Shown here piece by piece: positions 26,265 through 35,605 of a DNA stretch of 64,000 nt. Numbering within the stretch: the first letter of the stretch is position 1; each line of letters begins with the position of its first letter. The DNA is from Halorhabdus rudnickae (lineage in GTDB: Archaea > Halobacteriota > Halobacteria > Halobacteriales > Haloarculaceae): assembly GCF_900880625.1 (NCBI RefSeq), contig NZ_CAAHFB010000001.1, positions 1,178,001 to 1,242,000 on the forward strand. Reading direction: 5' to 3'. The notes beneath the pieces are model-generated. The model saw nothing but the letters and a program-made list of their open reading frames with translations. It ran no database searches and had not been told where the DNA came from. The position numbers were made by a program, and so were the translations under genes.

Positions 26265-26465
26265 ATGTCGAGCGCCGCTCGCCTCCGGGACAGCACCCAG
26301 ATTCTGCTCCCGGCCGACGCCGTCGATGGACTCTCCACGGACCTTCAAGAGCGCTTCACACTGACGGTCCGTCACGAGCAGACGCAGGTCCGTATCATTG
26401 GCAGTCCCGTCGAGATCAAACGGGCGAGCGCGTTCCTCGCACGAAACGGGATCGCTGTCGAGTGA
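26265..26465 (+). CDS. small VNG_1110C-like haloarchaeal protein
   Basis: 66 residues: RLRDSTQILLPADAVDGL, then TVRHEQTQVRIIGSPVEIKRASAFLARNGIAVE. The RIIGSPVEIK...FLxRxGI pattern is a small conserved haloarchaeal family as I remember it. It is probably an alpha/beta mini-domain reminiscent of KH-like folds. Function unknown. Confidence 0.6.
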   Translation: MSSAARLRDSTQILLPADAVDGLSTDLQERFTLTVRHEQTQVRIIGSPVEIKRASAFLARNGIAVE

Positions 26466-26636
26466 TGTGTTTCGCCACCCATCGAGAATCCCGCTGATAA
26501 CTGATTGGTATCGCTGCCACCCATCGAGTACCCTGTCAGAGGGGTGCTCAGTCAGGTGAGTTACTTCGTCTATGGGATCGACGGGACCCCTCGTTACCGT
26601 GCCCCGTCAATCTGTGACGCCCCGGTCACGAAAAGC

Positions 26637-26646
26637 AATTCTTAAC
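26637..26646 (+). promoter_or_regulatory. candidate TATA box of rpl11
   Basis: AATTCTTAAC about 25-30 bases before the ATG at 26670, in an otherwise GC-rich stretch. Confidence 0.45.
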
Positions 26647-26669
26647 TCCGCCCCGACGGATCCTCTGAT

Positions 26670-27158
26670 ATGGCTGAAACGATCGAAGTTCTCGTCGCCG
26701 GCGGCCAAGTCGATCCCGGGCCGCCGCTGGGCCCCGAACTCGGCCCGACGCCGGTCGACGTTCAGGCCGTCGTACAGGATATCAACGACCAGACGGCAGC
26801 TTTCGACGGTACTGAGGTGCCGGTCACCATCGAGTACGAAGAGGACGGATCGTTCTCGATCGACGTGGGTGTGCCACCGACGGCGGCACTCATCAAGGAC
26901 GAGGCCGGCTTCGAGACCGGTAGCGGCGAGCCCCAAGAGGACTTCGTCGCCGATCTGACCATCGAACAGGTCAAGACCATCGCCGAGCAGAAACACCCCG
27001 ATCTGCTGGCCTACGAAGTGAAGCAGGCCACAAAGGAGATCGTCGGTACCTGCGTCTCACTGGGCGTCACTGTTGAGGGCGACGACCCCCGCGAGGTCGC
27101 TGCGAAGATCGACGACGGCGAGTACGACGACGTTCTCGTCGACGCGGCTGAAGCCTGA
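26670..27158 (+). CDS. rpl11: ribosomal protein L11
   Basis: 162 residues. The N-terminal domain has VLVAGGQVDPGPPLGPELGPTPVDV, the proline-rich hinge typical of L11. The C-terminal rRNA-binding domain carries EQVKTIAEQKHPDLLAYEVKQATKEIVGTCVSLGVTVEG. The C-terminus is acidic, as in halophiles. It is part of the GTPase-associated centre with L10 and L12. A histidine kinase gene on the other strand separates it from the L1-L10-L12 operon. Confidence 0.97.
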   Translation: MAETIEVLVAGGQVDPGPPLGPELGPTPVDVQAVVQDINDQTAAFDGTEVPVTIEYEEDGSFSIDVGVPPTAALIKDEAGFETGSGEPQEDFVADLTIEQVKTIAEQKHPDLLAYEVKQATKEIVGTCVSLGVTVEGDDPREVAAKIDDGEYDDVLVDAAEA

Positions 27159-27205
27159 AACCCAGGTGGATCCACTGTTGTCCTCGCTTTCGTCAGGCAC
27201 AGTAG

Positions 27206-28888
27206 CTACGCTGCCTCGCTATTGCTTCCGTCCGGCGATTCCGTGGGCGCAGGGAGATGAATCGTGACAGTCGTCCCGCGGTCGACGCCGGTAGCCACCG
27301 AGACGGTCCCGCCGATCTGGTCGACCAACCAGTTGACGAGCCAAACGCCGAGGCCGCTGCCGTGTTCGACGGGCGTCTCCTCGTGTTGATCCGTCAGGAG
27401 TGCCTCCTCAACCATGGGGATGCCGGGACCGTTGTCCGTGACTGTGATGCGGGTCTCGTATCCGGTGTCGATTTCGTCGATCGGCTCGGCGTTGGCTTCG
27501 ACGATGACGGTCACCTGGCGCTCGTCCTTAGGCAGGTCGTTGTGGACGACCGCGTTGCGGATGACTTCTTCGACGACGATCGGCAGGACAGCAGAGTCGA
27601 GTGCCCAAGCCGCCGTCGGAAGGACCGTCTTGATCGTGCCCTCGGGATGCTGTGGGGCGAGTATTGACACTCGTTCCTCGACGACAGCGACGACATCGAT
27701 CGGTTCCATCGCCTTCTGGGGGCTGGTCAGGAGGTCGTCGTAGAGGGTCCGGGCATGTTCACTCGTGGTGATCAAGCGGGTCGCCGTCTCGTGTATCTGT
27801 TCGACATCCTCCTCGGCCTCCGGAGAGATTTCTTCCTCGGCCAGAAGCCGTTCGGCGCGAGCGGTGATGACGTTCATGTCATTGCGAAGGTTGTGCCGGA
27901 GGACGCGGTTGAGGACCTGAAGTTGTGAATCACGTTGTTTGAGCGTGCTGGAGAGTGATGTAAACCGGTCGCTGATGTGGCGCCACTCATCGGAGTGGCC
28001 CAGTTCGAGTTCGGTACGATACTCACCGGCTATCAGGTCGGCGAGCGCTTCCATGAGTTTCTCGATGCGTGAGATCGTTGTTCGGGAGATCCACAGCCCC
28101 ATGATTGCGACAGAGAGTAGTCCGATCACGACCCCACCGACCTGTAATGCCGACGCTCGGGCGAGTTCTAGCGCGATTGCCGACCGTGGCCGGTTGACGG
28201 TCACTTCCCAGCCGGTCTGAGAAACAGTCGCTGTCTCGGTGATCGCGTCCGAGGAGACACCGGACTCATCGAATAGTCGTTGCCCGTTGGATGTGATCGT
28301 CAGGTGATCCTCCGGATGGCCCGCAGCAGTGAGATTCGCGAACAGCGAGCGGTTTTCGATGTGGAACCGAGCGTCGAAGACGCCCACGATCCGGTCGTCG
28401 TCGTCGCGTATCGGAGCTGCGATCTGTACGATATACTGGCCGGTCAGGGTCCGATCGGGCTGACTGATGTAGATCTCCCCATCCAATGCCCGCTCGACGA
28501 ACGGTTGCCCCGAATAATTCGTTCCCACGTACGTCGAAATAGCATCGTCGTCGAAGTTCGGTCCGGATATCGCGAGGAGCGTTCCGTTACCCGCGTACGT
28601 CGCCGCACTGTTGAACGCCGTCCGATCGACGAATGTATCGAGTGTGTCGGTTCGAGACGGACCATCGGCGGTTACCCCAAACGTCGTCGTCCAGAGATCA
28701 ACAGTGTCGATAGTGGTCTCTAATCGCGCGCCGATGCGGCCGGCGACGACCGCTGCTGTGCGTTTGACCTCAGTATGCTCCTGGTCGACGATGCTCTGTT
28801 TGTGCATCGTGAATCCAATGTAGATCGTCCCCGAGAGGACAACAGCAACGACCAGCATCACACCAACAAGCATCGTCCGGAGGCGCAT
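27206..28888 (-). CDS. membrane sensor histidine kinase with extracellular Cache-like domain
   Basis: 560 residues. TM1 is at about 5-28 (MLVGVMLVVAVVLSGTIYIGF). A double-Cache-like extracellular sensor spans about 35-235 (YISQPDRTLTGQYIVQIAAPIRDDDDRIVGVFDARF). TM2 is at about 250-268, followed by a HAMP-like linker. The H-box is RVLRHNLRNDMNVI, the haloarchaeal HisKA type. The ATPase domain has N-box EEVIRNAVVHND, G1 DNGPGIP and G2 GSGLGVWLV. No response regulator gene is adjacent, so its partner is elsewhere. Confidence 0.9.
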   Translation of the reverse strand: MRLRTMLVGVMLVVAVVLSGTIYIGFTMHKQSIVDQEHTEVKRTAAVVAGRIGARLETTIDTVDLWTTTFGVTADGPSRTDTLDTFVDRTAFNSAATYAGNGTLLAISGPNFDDDAISTYVGTNYSGQPFVERALDGEIYISQPDRTLTGQYIVQIAAPIRDDDDRIVGVFDARFHIENRSLFANLTAAGHPEDHLTITSNGQRLFDESGVSSDAITETATVSQTGWEVTVNRPRSAIALELARASALQVGGVVIGLLSVAIMGLWISRTTISRIEKLMEALADLIAGEYRTELELGHSDEWRHISDRFTSLSSTLKQRDSQLQVLNRVLRHNLRNDMNVITARAERLLAEEEISPEAEEDVEQIHETATRLITTSEHARTLYDDLLTSPQKAMEPIDVVAVVEERVSILAPQHPEGTIKTVLPTAAWALDSAVLPIVVEEVIRNAVVHNDLPKDERQVTVIVEANAEPIDEIDTGYETRITVTDNGPGIPMVEEALLTDQHEETPVEHGSGLGVWLVNWLVDQIGGTVSVATGVDRGTTVTIHLPAPTESPDGSNSEAA

Positions 28889-28987
28889 TCAGGTTGAACT
28901 CTACGTGACCACGGCCTAAAGCTATATGGTCGCGGCCCGCGAGAGTCCCCGAATCGCCGAATACGGACTCACTCGGCCGGTTCGACG

Positions 28988-29083
28988 GGTTTAAGTGTCG
29001 CTTCGGCGTGCCTTCAAGCGAGACAGGCAGACGCCTGTTTCACTGACCCGTAGGAGCCACGGGGCGTACTACGGAGGTGAACA
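28988..29083 (+). promoter_or_regulatory. promoter and structured leader of the L1-L10-L12 operon
   Basis: A TATA-like GGTTTAAGTG (28988-28997) sits about 90 bases before the L1 ATG, leaving a leader of about 60-70 bases. The leader can form ACAGGC/GCCTGT (29031-29046), and further stems such as GTAG/CTAC. A GGAGGTG ribosome-binding site precedes the ATG, unusual here as most genes look leaderless. In archaea, L1 is known to repress its own operon by binding such a leader that mimics 23S rRNA; that role here is inferred. Confidence 0.55.
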
Positions 29084-29722
29084 ATGGCAGATCAGGACAT
29101 AGAGGATGCAGTCTCTCGCGCACTCGAGGAATCACCCGAGCGGAACTTCCGTGAGACGGTGGACCTCGCAGTCAACCTGCGCGACATAGACCTTGACGAT
29201 CCGTCGAATCGCATCGACGAGGGCGTCGTGCTTCCGGCCGGCACCGGCCAGGAGACGACGATCGTGGTCTTCGCCGAAGGCGAAACCGCCCTGCGAGCCG
29301 AGGAAGTCGCCGACGACGTACTCGATGGCGACGACCTCGAAGACCTGGGTGACGACGATGACCACGCGAAAGACCTCGCCGACGACACTGACTTCTTCAT
29401 CGCCGAAGCGTCGATGATGCAGGACATCGGTCGGTACCTCGGGACCGTGCTGGGTCCCCGAGGGAAGATGCCCGAACCGCTCCAGCCCGACGACGACGTC
29501 GTCGAAGTCGTCGAGCGGATGAAAAACACGGTCCAGCTGCGCAGCGGCGATCGGCGCACGTTCCACACGCGTGTCGGTGCTGAGGATATGGACGCCGACG
29601 AGATCGCCGACAACGTCGACGTCATCCTCCGCCGGTTGCACGCCGACTTGGAGAAAGGACCGCTGAACCTCGACTCGGTGTACGTAAAGACCACGATGGG
29701 TCCCGCCGTGGAGGTGGCCTGA
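29084..29722 (+). CDS. rpl1: ribosomal protein L1
   Basis: 212 residues, normal for archaeal L1. Recognised by [23 protein letters not shown], the [19 protein letters not shown] segment and [13 protein letters not shown] at the C-terminus. It binds the L1 stalk of 23S rRNA and probably the operon leader. Its TGA overlaps the L10 ATG (TGATG). Confidence 0.97.
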   Translation: MADQDIEDAVSRALEESPERNFRETVDLAVNLRDIDLDDPSNRIDEGVVLPAGTGQETTIVVFAEGETALRAEEVADDVLDGDDLEDLGDDDDHAKDLADDTDFFIAEASMMQDIGRYLGTVLGPRGKMPEPLQPDDDVVEVVERMKNTVQLRSGDRRTFHTRVGAEDMDADEIADNVDVILRRLHADLEKGPLNLDSVYVKTTMGPAVEVA

Positions 29723-30768
29723 TGAGCGCCGAATCCGAGCGCAAGACTGAGACGATCCCCGAGTGGAAGCGCGAGGAGATCGACGACCTCGTCGCCACGC
29801 TCGAAAACTACGACAGTGTCGGCATCGTCGACCTGACAGGGATCCCCAGTCAGCAGCTCCAAGACATGCGCCGGAACCTCTATGGCACCGCGGAGTTGCG
29901 CGTCAGCCGGAATACGCTGGTCGAGCGTGCACTGGACCAGATCGACGACGGCTTCGAGGAGCTGACACAGTTCGTCTCGGGCCACGTCGGTCTGATCGGC
30001 ACGAACGACAATCCGTTCAGCCTCTTCCAGCAACTCGAGGCCTCGAAGACATCGGCACCGATCAACGCTGGTGAGGTCGCCCCCAACGAGATCGTGATCC
30101 CCGAGGGCGACACCGGTATCGATCCCGGGCCGTTCGTCGGCGAGCTCCAGAGCGTCGGCGCGAACGCCCGCATTCAGGAAGGGTCGATTCAGGTGCTCGA
30201 GGACTCGGCGGTGCTGGAATCCGGCGAGGAAGTTTCGGCCGACCTGGCGAACGTACTTGCCGAACTCGGTATCGAGCCCAAGGAAGTCGGGCTGGATCTG
30301 CGAGCGGTGTACGCCGAGGGCGTCCTCTTCGAACCGGAAGATCTCGAACTGGATGTCGATCAGTACCGCAGCGATGTCCAGGCTGCGGCCGGCCGCGCCC
30401 GGAACCTCTCGGTCAACGCTGTCTTCCCGACGGCCGAGACCGGACCGGCGCTGCTCCAGAAGGCCCGCGGCGAGGCAAAGAGCCTCGGCCTGCAGGCGTC
30501 CATCGAGAGCCCCGACCTCGCGGACGACCTCGTGAGCAAGGCCGACGCACAGGTGCGCGCACTCGCCGGGCAGATCGACGACCCGGAGGCCCTCCCCGAG
30601 GACCTCCAAGATGTCGAGGCACCCGAGCCCGAGGAACAGGCAGACGAAGACACGACCGATACCGAGGACGACACCGACGCCGAAGACGTCGCGGACGCCG
30701 ACGAGGCGGACGATGACAATGACGATGACGGCGACGGTGGCGATGCGCTCGGCGCAATGTTCGACTAA
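29722..30768 (+). CDS. rpl10: ribosomal protein L10 (P0 stalk protein)
   Basis: 348 residues. The rRNA-binding domain has [43 protein letters not shown]; the insertion domain ([13 protein letters not shown]) and the helices that hold L12 dimers follow. It ends in a long Asp/Glu tail and [10 protein letters not shown], the hydrophobic tip that contacts translation factors. It overlaps L1 by one base, so is coupled. Confidence 0.97.
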   Translation: MSAESERKTETIPEWKREEIDDLVATLENYDSVGIVDLTGIPSQQLQDMRRNLYGTAELRVSRNTLVERALDQIDDGFEELTQFVSGHVGLIGTNDNPFSLFQQLEASKTSAPINAGEVAPNEIVIPEGDTGIDPGPFVGELQSVGANARIQEGSIQVLEDSAVLESGEEVSADLANVLAELGIEPKEVGLDLRAVYAEGVLFEPEDLELDVDQYRSDVQAAAGRARNLSVNAVFPTAETGPALLQKARGEAKSLGLQASIESPDLADDLVSKADAQVRALAGQIDDPEALPEDLQDVEAPEPEEQADEDTTDTEDDTDAEDVADADEADDDNDDDGDGGDALGAMFD

Positions 30769-30785
30769 CAACGGAGGATACAATC

Positions 30786-31124
30786 ATGGAATACGTTTAC
30801 GCAGCACTCATCCTGAACGAGACCGGCGAAGAGATCAACGAAGACAACCTGACGGACGTTCTCGAGGCCGCTGGCGTCGACGTCGAGGAATCCCGCGTGA
30901 AGGCCCTCGTGGCCGCGCTGGAGGACGTCGACATCGACGAGGCCGTCGAGGAAGCCGCTGCCGTGCCCGCCGCAACCGGCGGCGCAGCCGGTGGCGAAGT
31001 CGAAACCGCCGACGAAGGCGACGACGACGAGGAAGCCGAAGAAGCAGAAGCCGACGACGAAGACGAAGGCGACGACGAGGACGAAGAGGCCAGCGGCGAA
31101 GGTCTCGGCGAACTCTTCGGCTAA
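30786..31124 (+). CDS. rpl12: ribosomal protein L12 (archaeal P1)
   Basis: 112 residues. The helical dimerisation domain [30 protein letters not shown] is followed by an Ala/Gly hinge, a very acidic tail and the C-terminal GLGELFG, parallel to the end of L10. Multiple dimers bind L10 to form the stalk that recruits elongation factors. A GGAGG site lies about 10 bases before the ATG. A T-rich run soon after the stop (TCTTTTCG) could be the operon terminator. Confidence 0.96.
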   Translation: MEYVYAALILNETGEEINEDNLTDVLEAAGVDVEESRVKALVAALEDVDIDEAVEEAAAVPAATGGAAGGEVETADEGDDDEEAEEAEADDEDEGDDEDEEASGEGLGELFG

Positions 31125-31281
31125 ACTCCGACGATCCGTCTTTTCGACGTGCGTTCTGCCCGATAGCGACTGCACCAGTCAATGCGTAGCGTTTGACGAA
31201 CGCGTCGTCTCCGACTATGTGTACCAATCTATCGACCGCGTTAGAAGCGGTAGGCAGCAGATCAAAAGACAACCGGGTATC

Positions 31282-31437
31282 CTAGAGGGTGTCTGTGTCC
31301 CTTTTAGGGATGGGCCCGCCACTGATGCGGTCGTTGTCTACCCGCCGAGGCCCACCGATGACCCCCATGACAATCAAGACAACGGTGAGAATACCGAAGG
31401 TAAGTGCACCCGCACCGATGGACGAAATCCGTGCCAA
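31282..31437 (-). CDS. 51-residue single-helix membrane protein (TTG start)
   Basis: From a TTG at 31437, because TGA lies seven codons upstream in frame and there is no ATG or GTG between. One transmembrane helix spans residues 5-28 (SSIGAGALTFGILTVVLIVMGVIG). A polar C-terminal tail (RRVDNDRISGGPIPKRDTDTL) follows. Codon use is GC3-biased and the reading is clean. An AT-rich TATGTATATGATTTG on the minus strand just upstream is a possible promoter. Function unknown. Confidence 0.5.
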   Translation of the reverse strand: MARISSIGAGALTFGILTVVLIVMGVIGGPRRVDNDRISGGPIPKRDTDTL

Positions 31438-31502
31438 GGAATACCACTCAAATCATATACATACCAGTATCCTTGTCCCATGAAGCACGAATTGGGCGGT
31501 AC

Positions 31503-32792
31503 TCACTCCGAAATCATTGCGATAGTTTGTGGGATCGCTTGGGCGAACAGCTTCCCAAAGCGATAGAACAGAACCCCTTCGTCGCGGTGGGTTACCCATT
31601 CCCGGTCGTCATACCTGTTCGGCTTGGTAGCGAGATCCCCGAGCATCTCATCAGCGAGTTCGAGACATTCAAGGGAATATCGGCAAAGCCGCGCTGCGAG
31701 GGGGTTCCCAACGGGATACTGTTTACGAACTCGCTCGACTGCGCTGATCGCTTCGCGTTTTTCGGCACGGATCTGTGCTCCCGTCGCACCGTACTCGTAG
31801 TCCTTCTCCGCCCAGGCCTGCGGATGAGGGATATTGGCGAACGACCAGGCGGCAATCATTCGGGGTATCTCGAACAATGATTCCCTGATCGCGACTGCAA
31901 GCCCGTCTTCGAGCCCTTCTTCCGGACGGCTGTGCCGAAAGTGCACGTTATTATCAGGCGATGGAACAAGATCAAGAAACACCATTTGTTCGTGAAACGC
32001 AGAGAAATCCCACTCTGTGGCATCCGCGGTCGTTTCGCGAACGGTCACCACGCGATGTGCGAGTCGTTCAAATGTGGTGTGGAGAACGGATTCCCGAGAG
32101 GGGCCGCTGCGAGCTGAAAGGATCTCTCGGGCGTCCTGAGCTAATGCATAGGCATTCTCGATGTCTCGCCATCGGTCCTCAAGGTTTGGATCACCGTTTC
32201 CCGGCTCTTTTTGTCTTGCTCCGTCAGACCAAGCGCCAGCCCGATTGAGCAATTCTTCGGCCTTCCCCACGACGAGAATCGTTTCGGAAAGCGAATCGCC
32301 ACGGTACTGCGGAGTTGTCGTGTCGAGTATCTCCGTGACTTGCGCTCGGCGCCGTTTGTAGGCGCTCTCATCGTACGCACTTGACCCACGTCTCGCAAGC
32401 TCCCATACCACACTCGATCGTACAAACCGATACTTTGCCAACAGTTCGAGTCGGGTTTGATCGATCGAGTGATAGTCCGCCGCAAGTGCAGCCACATTTT
32501 CGGGACGGTATGTCGTCGAAAGTCGCTCTCGCAAGTCCACAAACCGGTCAGAATCGAAGGTGTCGAGGGCAACATCCACTTGTTCGACTGCGCGTGCATG
32601 AGCCGTCCGCAAGTGGTCGTCGCTGACAATCCACTCCCGATCTATCGAAGGGATGGACTGTGAGGTAGTCGATCGAAACGCTTCGATCGCATCCCAGCGC
32701 TTCAGACGGCGTCGTTGGACGTACCCACCCACGAGACCGATCCCGGCGATTCCGGCACCGGCTTTGAGAACCGTCCGCCTGCGAGGACACAT
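31503..32792 (-). CDS. hypothetical protein with N-terminal Tat-like signal/anchor
   Basis: 429 residues. The start MCPRRRTVLKAGAGIAGIGLVGGYV is a Tat-like signal or uncleaved anchor (RRRTVLK). The remainder (about 40-429) is helical, with no motif I recognise; a conserved-looking AAWSFANIPHPQAWAEKDYEYGATGAQIRAEKREAI lies in the C-terminal third. It probably faces the outside of the cell. It runs alone, tail to tail with the 51-residue gene at a 65-base gap. Confidence 0.65.
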   Translation of the reverse strand: MCPRRRTVLKAGAGIAGIGLVGGYVQRRRLKRWDAIEAFRSTTSQSIPSIDREWIVSDDHLRTAHARAVEQVDVALDTFDSDRFVDLRERLSTTYRPENVAALAADYHSIDQTRLELLAKYRFVRSSVVWELARRGSSAYDESAYKRRRAQVTEILDTTTPQYRGDSLSETILVVGKAEELLNRAGAWSDGARQKEPGNGDPNLEDRWRDIENAYALAQDAREILSARSGPSRESVLHTTFERLAHRVVTVRETTADATEWDFSAFHEQMVFLDLVPSPDNNVHFRHSRPEEGLEDGLAVAIRESLFEIPRMIAAWSFANIPHPQAWAEKDYEYGATGAQIRAEKREAISAVERVRKQYPVGNPLAARLCRYSLECLELADEMLGDLATKPNRYDDREWVTHRDEGVLFYRFGKLFAQAIPQTIAMISE

Positions 32793-32940
32793 GGGTCAAC
32801 CTGTTCGTGCGTGTGCAAATGGATTCTGATATGACCTCTCGTTAGGATACATCAACTGCTTTGGCTGATTCGAGTGTCCTTTCGCGTGAAAGAACGGCCA
32901 GAGACTGATGTGACTCCCGTGAATTTAGCTCTGTGAAGGC

Positions 32941-33906
32941 TTACCTGAACGACCGACCAGGATCGTCGGCAACGAGCATGTCGACGAGTAGCTGCCGGAA
33001 ACTGTTCGCGTCGACGGACTCGATCACATCAGTGTGGGCTTGGCGGTCCGTGACGCCGTTCGTATCGACGACCGTGTACCCACGAGTCAGCCCCTCGCGT
33101 TCGTCCACGTCGACGGCATAGCTTCCACGCTCCTCGACCAGTTCGGGCGCAATGGCCACAGCAGCCGCAAGTGCGTCCGGCTGGAGCGTCTCCTTGCGGT
33201 CCGGGCCTGTGCCTTCGGCGTCCGGATCCGACTGGAAGACCGTCTCGTAAAACGCAGCGAACCGGGAGTCCTCGGCGGCGTCGAGAATCTGCTCTTCGGC
33301 GGCCCCATCGAGCGTGCCGTCCCGCAGCGTGAGGCCCCAGTCGACCAGCGTGACGTCGAGTTCGCCGAGAACGATCTTCGCGGCGTCGGGATCGGCCCAG
33401 AAATTAAACTCGGCGGCCGGCGTGATGTTGCCGGGCGTGTGAACGTTGCCGCCCATGACGACGACATCCGCAAGGAGGTCACCCAGATCCGGCTCGCGTT
33501 GAAGAGCGAGGGCGAGGTTGGTGAGGGGCGCCAGACAAACAAGTGTAATCTCGCCGGGATGCTCGCGAGCCGCGTCGGCGATGAACGCCGGCGCGAATTC
33601 CTCGGCCGAAGGGACGTCGGTGTCGGGAACGAGATCGGGACCGAGCCCGCCCTCGCCATGGACGTCGGTGGCGTGGTCGTGATCCTTGACCAGCGGCGTT
33701 CGCGCGCCCTCGTAAACAGGGATCTCTTCGGCGGCGTCAGCGAGTTGTAGGGTGTACTTCGCGTTCTCGACCTGGCGATCGAAGTCGACGTTGCCGGCAC
33801 CGATCGTCAGTGCCTCGACGTCGGCGCGGTCCGAGAGAACTGCGAGCAAAATGCCAAGCGTGTCATCGGTCGCCGTGTCGGTGTCGATGATAACTCGATC
33901 CGTCAT
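32941..33906 (-). CDS. nucleoside hydrolase (inosine-uridine preferring type)
   Basis: 321 residues. The calcium-binding DTDTATDD (residues 8-15) is the family hallmark. Other family segments are VYEGARTPL, VCLAPLTNLALAL, VVMGGNV, and AEFNFWADPDAA. The later conserved Asp/His segment is weaker. It splits nucleosides into base and ribose. A ribokinase remnant lies directly upstream, and a BmpA-type nucleoside transporter lies at 61-64 kb. Confidence 0.9.
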   Translation of the reverse strand: MTDRVIIDTDTATDDTLGILLAVLSDRADVEALTIGAGNVDFDRQVENAKYTLQLADAAEEIPVYEGARTPLVKDHDHATDVHGEGGLGPDLVPDTDVPSAEEFAPAFIADAAREHPGEITLVCLAPLTNLALALQREPDLGDLLADVVVMGGNVHTPGNITPAAEFNFWADPDAAKIVLGELDVTLVDWGLTLRDGTLDGAAEEQILDAAEDSRFAAFYETVFQSDPDAEGTGPDRKETLQPDALAAAVAIAPELVEERGSYAVDVDEREGLTRGYTVVDTNGVTDRQAHTDVIESVDANSFRQLLVDMLVADDPGRSFR

Positions 33907-33942
33907 GGTCCAGGTTCGGCAGGGGGACAGAGGTGTCTTTCG

Positions 33943-34157
33943 TCACGGGAGGAGTTCCTCGCCGAACCGGTCGTCACCCACGGCGCCGATCAACTCGACG
34001 GCCGCGTCGGAGAGAGCGGCTGCAATCGCCTGATTGGCTCCTTTCTCGCCGAGAAGGCAATGGACTCCGCGGGCACCGTCTCGCCGGGTCGCGGTCGGCA
34101 TTCGACGCGTGCCGTGACGTCCGGATTGATGCTTCCGGCGATGTAGACGCGACTCAT
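33943..34157 (-). pseudogene. ribokinase (PfkB family), frameshifted and truncated
   Basis: From ATG 34157 the frame reads MSRVYIAGSINPDVTARVECRPRPGETVPAESIAF, a good PfkB start. It then loses frame where GGKGANQA is expected. In the next frame it continues as GEKGANQAIAAALSDAAVELIGAVGDDRFGEELLP and stops at 33943. Only about 70 of some 300 residues remain, so no sugar-phosphorylating activity is possible. Its place beside nucleoside hydrolase fits a former ribose salvage operon. Confidence 0.75.
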
Positions 34158-34220
34158 GGCGTGGGATTGCTCGTATCGTGGAATAACGTTCCCCTAGCGT
34201 GTCTCACGAGGGCGCACTCG

Positions 34221-34718
34221 TCAGCCCGAGAACTCGTAGAGGTCGTCACCGACGTGGTGGACTGTGTCGACGACCTTGCCCTCGTCGCCGAGCATGTCAG
34301 CGCCGTCGACGCGGGCCCGACCGACCGCCAGGACCTTGCCGTGGTTTTCTTCGGCGATGACGACCAGGTCGTCGGCTGTGATGGATTCGTCTGCCTCGAC
34401 AATGCCGGGACGCATCACGTCTGCGCCGTCGGAGACAAACGAGATCGCGCCGGCGTCAACCGTGACGATGTTCTCCGCCGGAGGGTGGGCGTTCGCACCG
34501 CGAACGGTAAGGAACGGATCGTCATTCCCATTGGACTCGCCGGGGACGTAGAAGACAGCCGGTTCGCCGTCGACGAGGACGACTTCCCAGTCGCTGTCCT
34601 CGAAGGAGACCTTCTCGTAGGTATCGGCGTCCAGTTCGACGCCCAGGCCGTCAGCGAGGGCGTCCTCGATCGCCGCGATGGCGTCCGCCCGGAGGTGGTG
34701 GCAGGACTTGACGTTCAT
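34221..34718 (-). CDS. PUA-domain RNA-binding protein
   Basis: 165 residues. The N-terminal half (SCHHLRADAIAAIEDALADGLG...VLVDGEPAVFYV) resembles the pre-PUA region of MCT-1-like proteins. The C-terminal PUA domain has IVTVDAGAISFVSDGADVMRPGIVEADESITADDLVVIAEENHGKVLAVGRA. It should bind RNA, perhaps in ribosome recycling or tRNA modification; the exact role is not clear. Confidence 0.82.
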   Translation of the reverse strand: MNVKSCHHLRADAIAAIEDALADGLGVELDADTYEKVSFEDSDWEVVLVDGEPAVFYVPGESNGNDDPFLTVRGANAHPPAENIVTVDAGAISFVSDGADVMRPGIVEADESITADDLVVIAEENHGKVLAVGRARVDGADMLGDEGKVVDTVHHVGDDLYEFSG

Positions 34719-34786
34719 ATGTGTCTGCTGGCTGCCCGCGGAGATAAATCGATTGTTCGAGATCGTCCCCCGCCGTTCGGAAAGGG

Positions 34787-35605
34787 CTAGGGCCGTTGGG
34801 GATCCTGGAGTCGGACGTACGCGTTCGTGATCACGGCGATCGCGAAGACGCCGACGGCACTGGTCACGATAGTGTGAACGATCATCCCGGCCGTGCCGGG
34901 GACGAAGCCGACCACGAATCCGGCGACGTAGCCGACGACGATCAACACCAGCGCCAGTGCCAGCAGGAGCCAGCGGTTGCCCTTCGTCAGCGCCCAGCTG
35001 CCGGAGATAGCCTGAAGCGGACCTTTGTCAGCGATCGCGACCTCCTGGCGAAAAAAGAGCGTCCCGACGTAGACGACTATCCCGGGGACCAACAGGAATA
35101 CCAGCCCAAGCGAGATGGCGATCATCACCAGCAAGCCACCGAAGAACCCGTACAGCGTCGCCACGGGGAGGCGACGCATCGCGAGGTCGGTCGGAATCCC
35201 GTCGAGTGTGTCGTTAGCGAACGCGCGCGCCGCGACGATCATGACCGCCTCGCTCACCAGAGCGAGCACGACCAGGACCACGAGGATCACCGGCACCGAC
35301 AAGTCGACGGCCATCCCCATCGACTCCATCGTCGTCTCGAGTTGCGTGATCGCACGCTGCATCTCCGGGGTGGTAGCACCGACGTTCTCCCGGGCATACG
35401 TCAGCAGCGACTCGATGGCCGTCACGAAGAGTGTCTGCCAGAGCGCCGTGCTGACGATGCCGAGACCGGCGAGAACGACCACGAGTTGCGCGCCGGTGAC
35501 GGACGCGAGCCCGTCGACACCGTCCGACAGCAGCGAGCCGATATCAAGGGAGCGGCGACGATTGAGACCGTCGTCCGGACCGTCGACGGCTCGGTCACCA
35601 GCCAT
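34787..35605 (-). CDS. haloarchaeal multi-pass membrane protein (DUF7847/DUF4013-like)
   Basis: 272 residues from ATG 35605. Five to six transmembrane segments are evident (AQLVVVLAGLGIVSTALWQTL, VPVILVVLVVLALVSEAVMIV, LYGFFGGLLVMIAISLGLVFLLVPGIVVYV, WLLLALALVLIVVGYVAGFVVGF, TIVTSAVGVFAIAVI). The RR-less N-terminus is polar. Such proteins are common in haloarchaea; function unknown. Confidence 0.72.
   Translation of the reverse strand: MAGDRAVDGPDDGLNRRRSLDIGSLLSDGVDGLASVTGAQLVVVLAGLGIVSTALWQTLFVTAIESLLTYARENVGATTPEMQRAITQLETTMESMGMAVDLSVPVILVVLVVLALVSEAVMIVAARAFANDTLDGIPTDLAMRRLPVATLYGFFGGLLVMIAISLGLVFLLVPGIVVYVGTLFFRQEVAIADKGPLQAISGSWALTKGNRWLLLALALVLIVVGYVAGFVVGFVPGTAGMIVHTIVTSAVGVFAIAVITNAYVRLQDPQRP

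Noticed and set aside
29092-30783. 563-codon minus-strand frame opposite L1 and L10
   Set aside because: Shadow of ribosomal protein genes.
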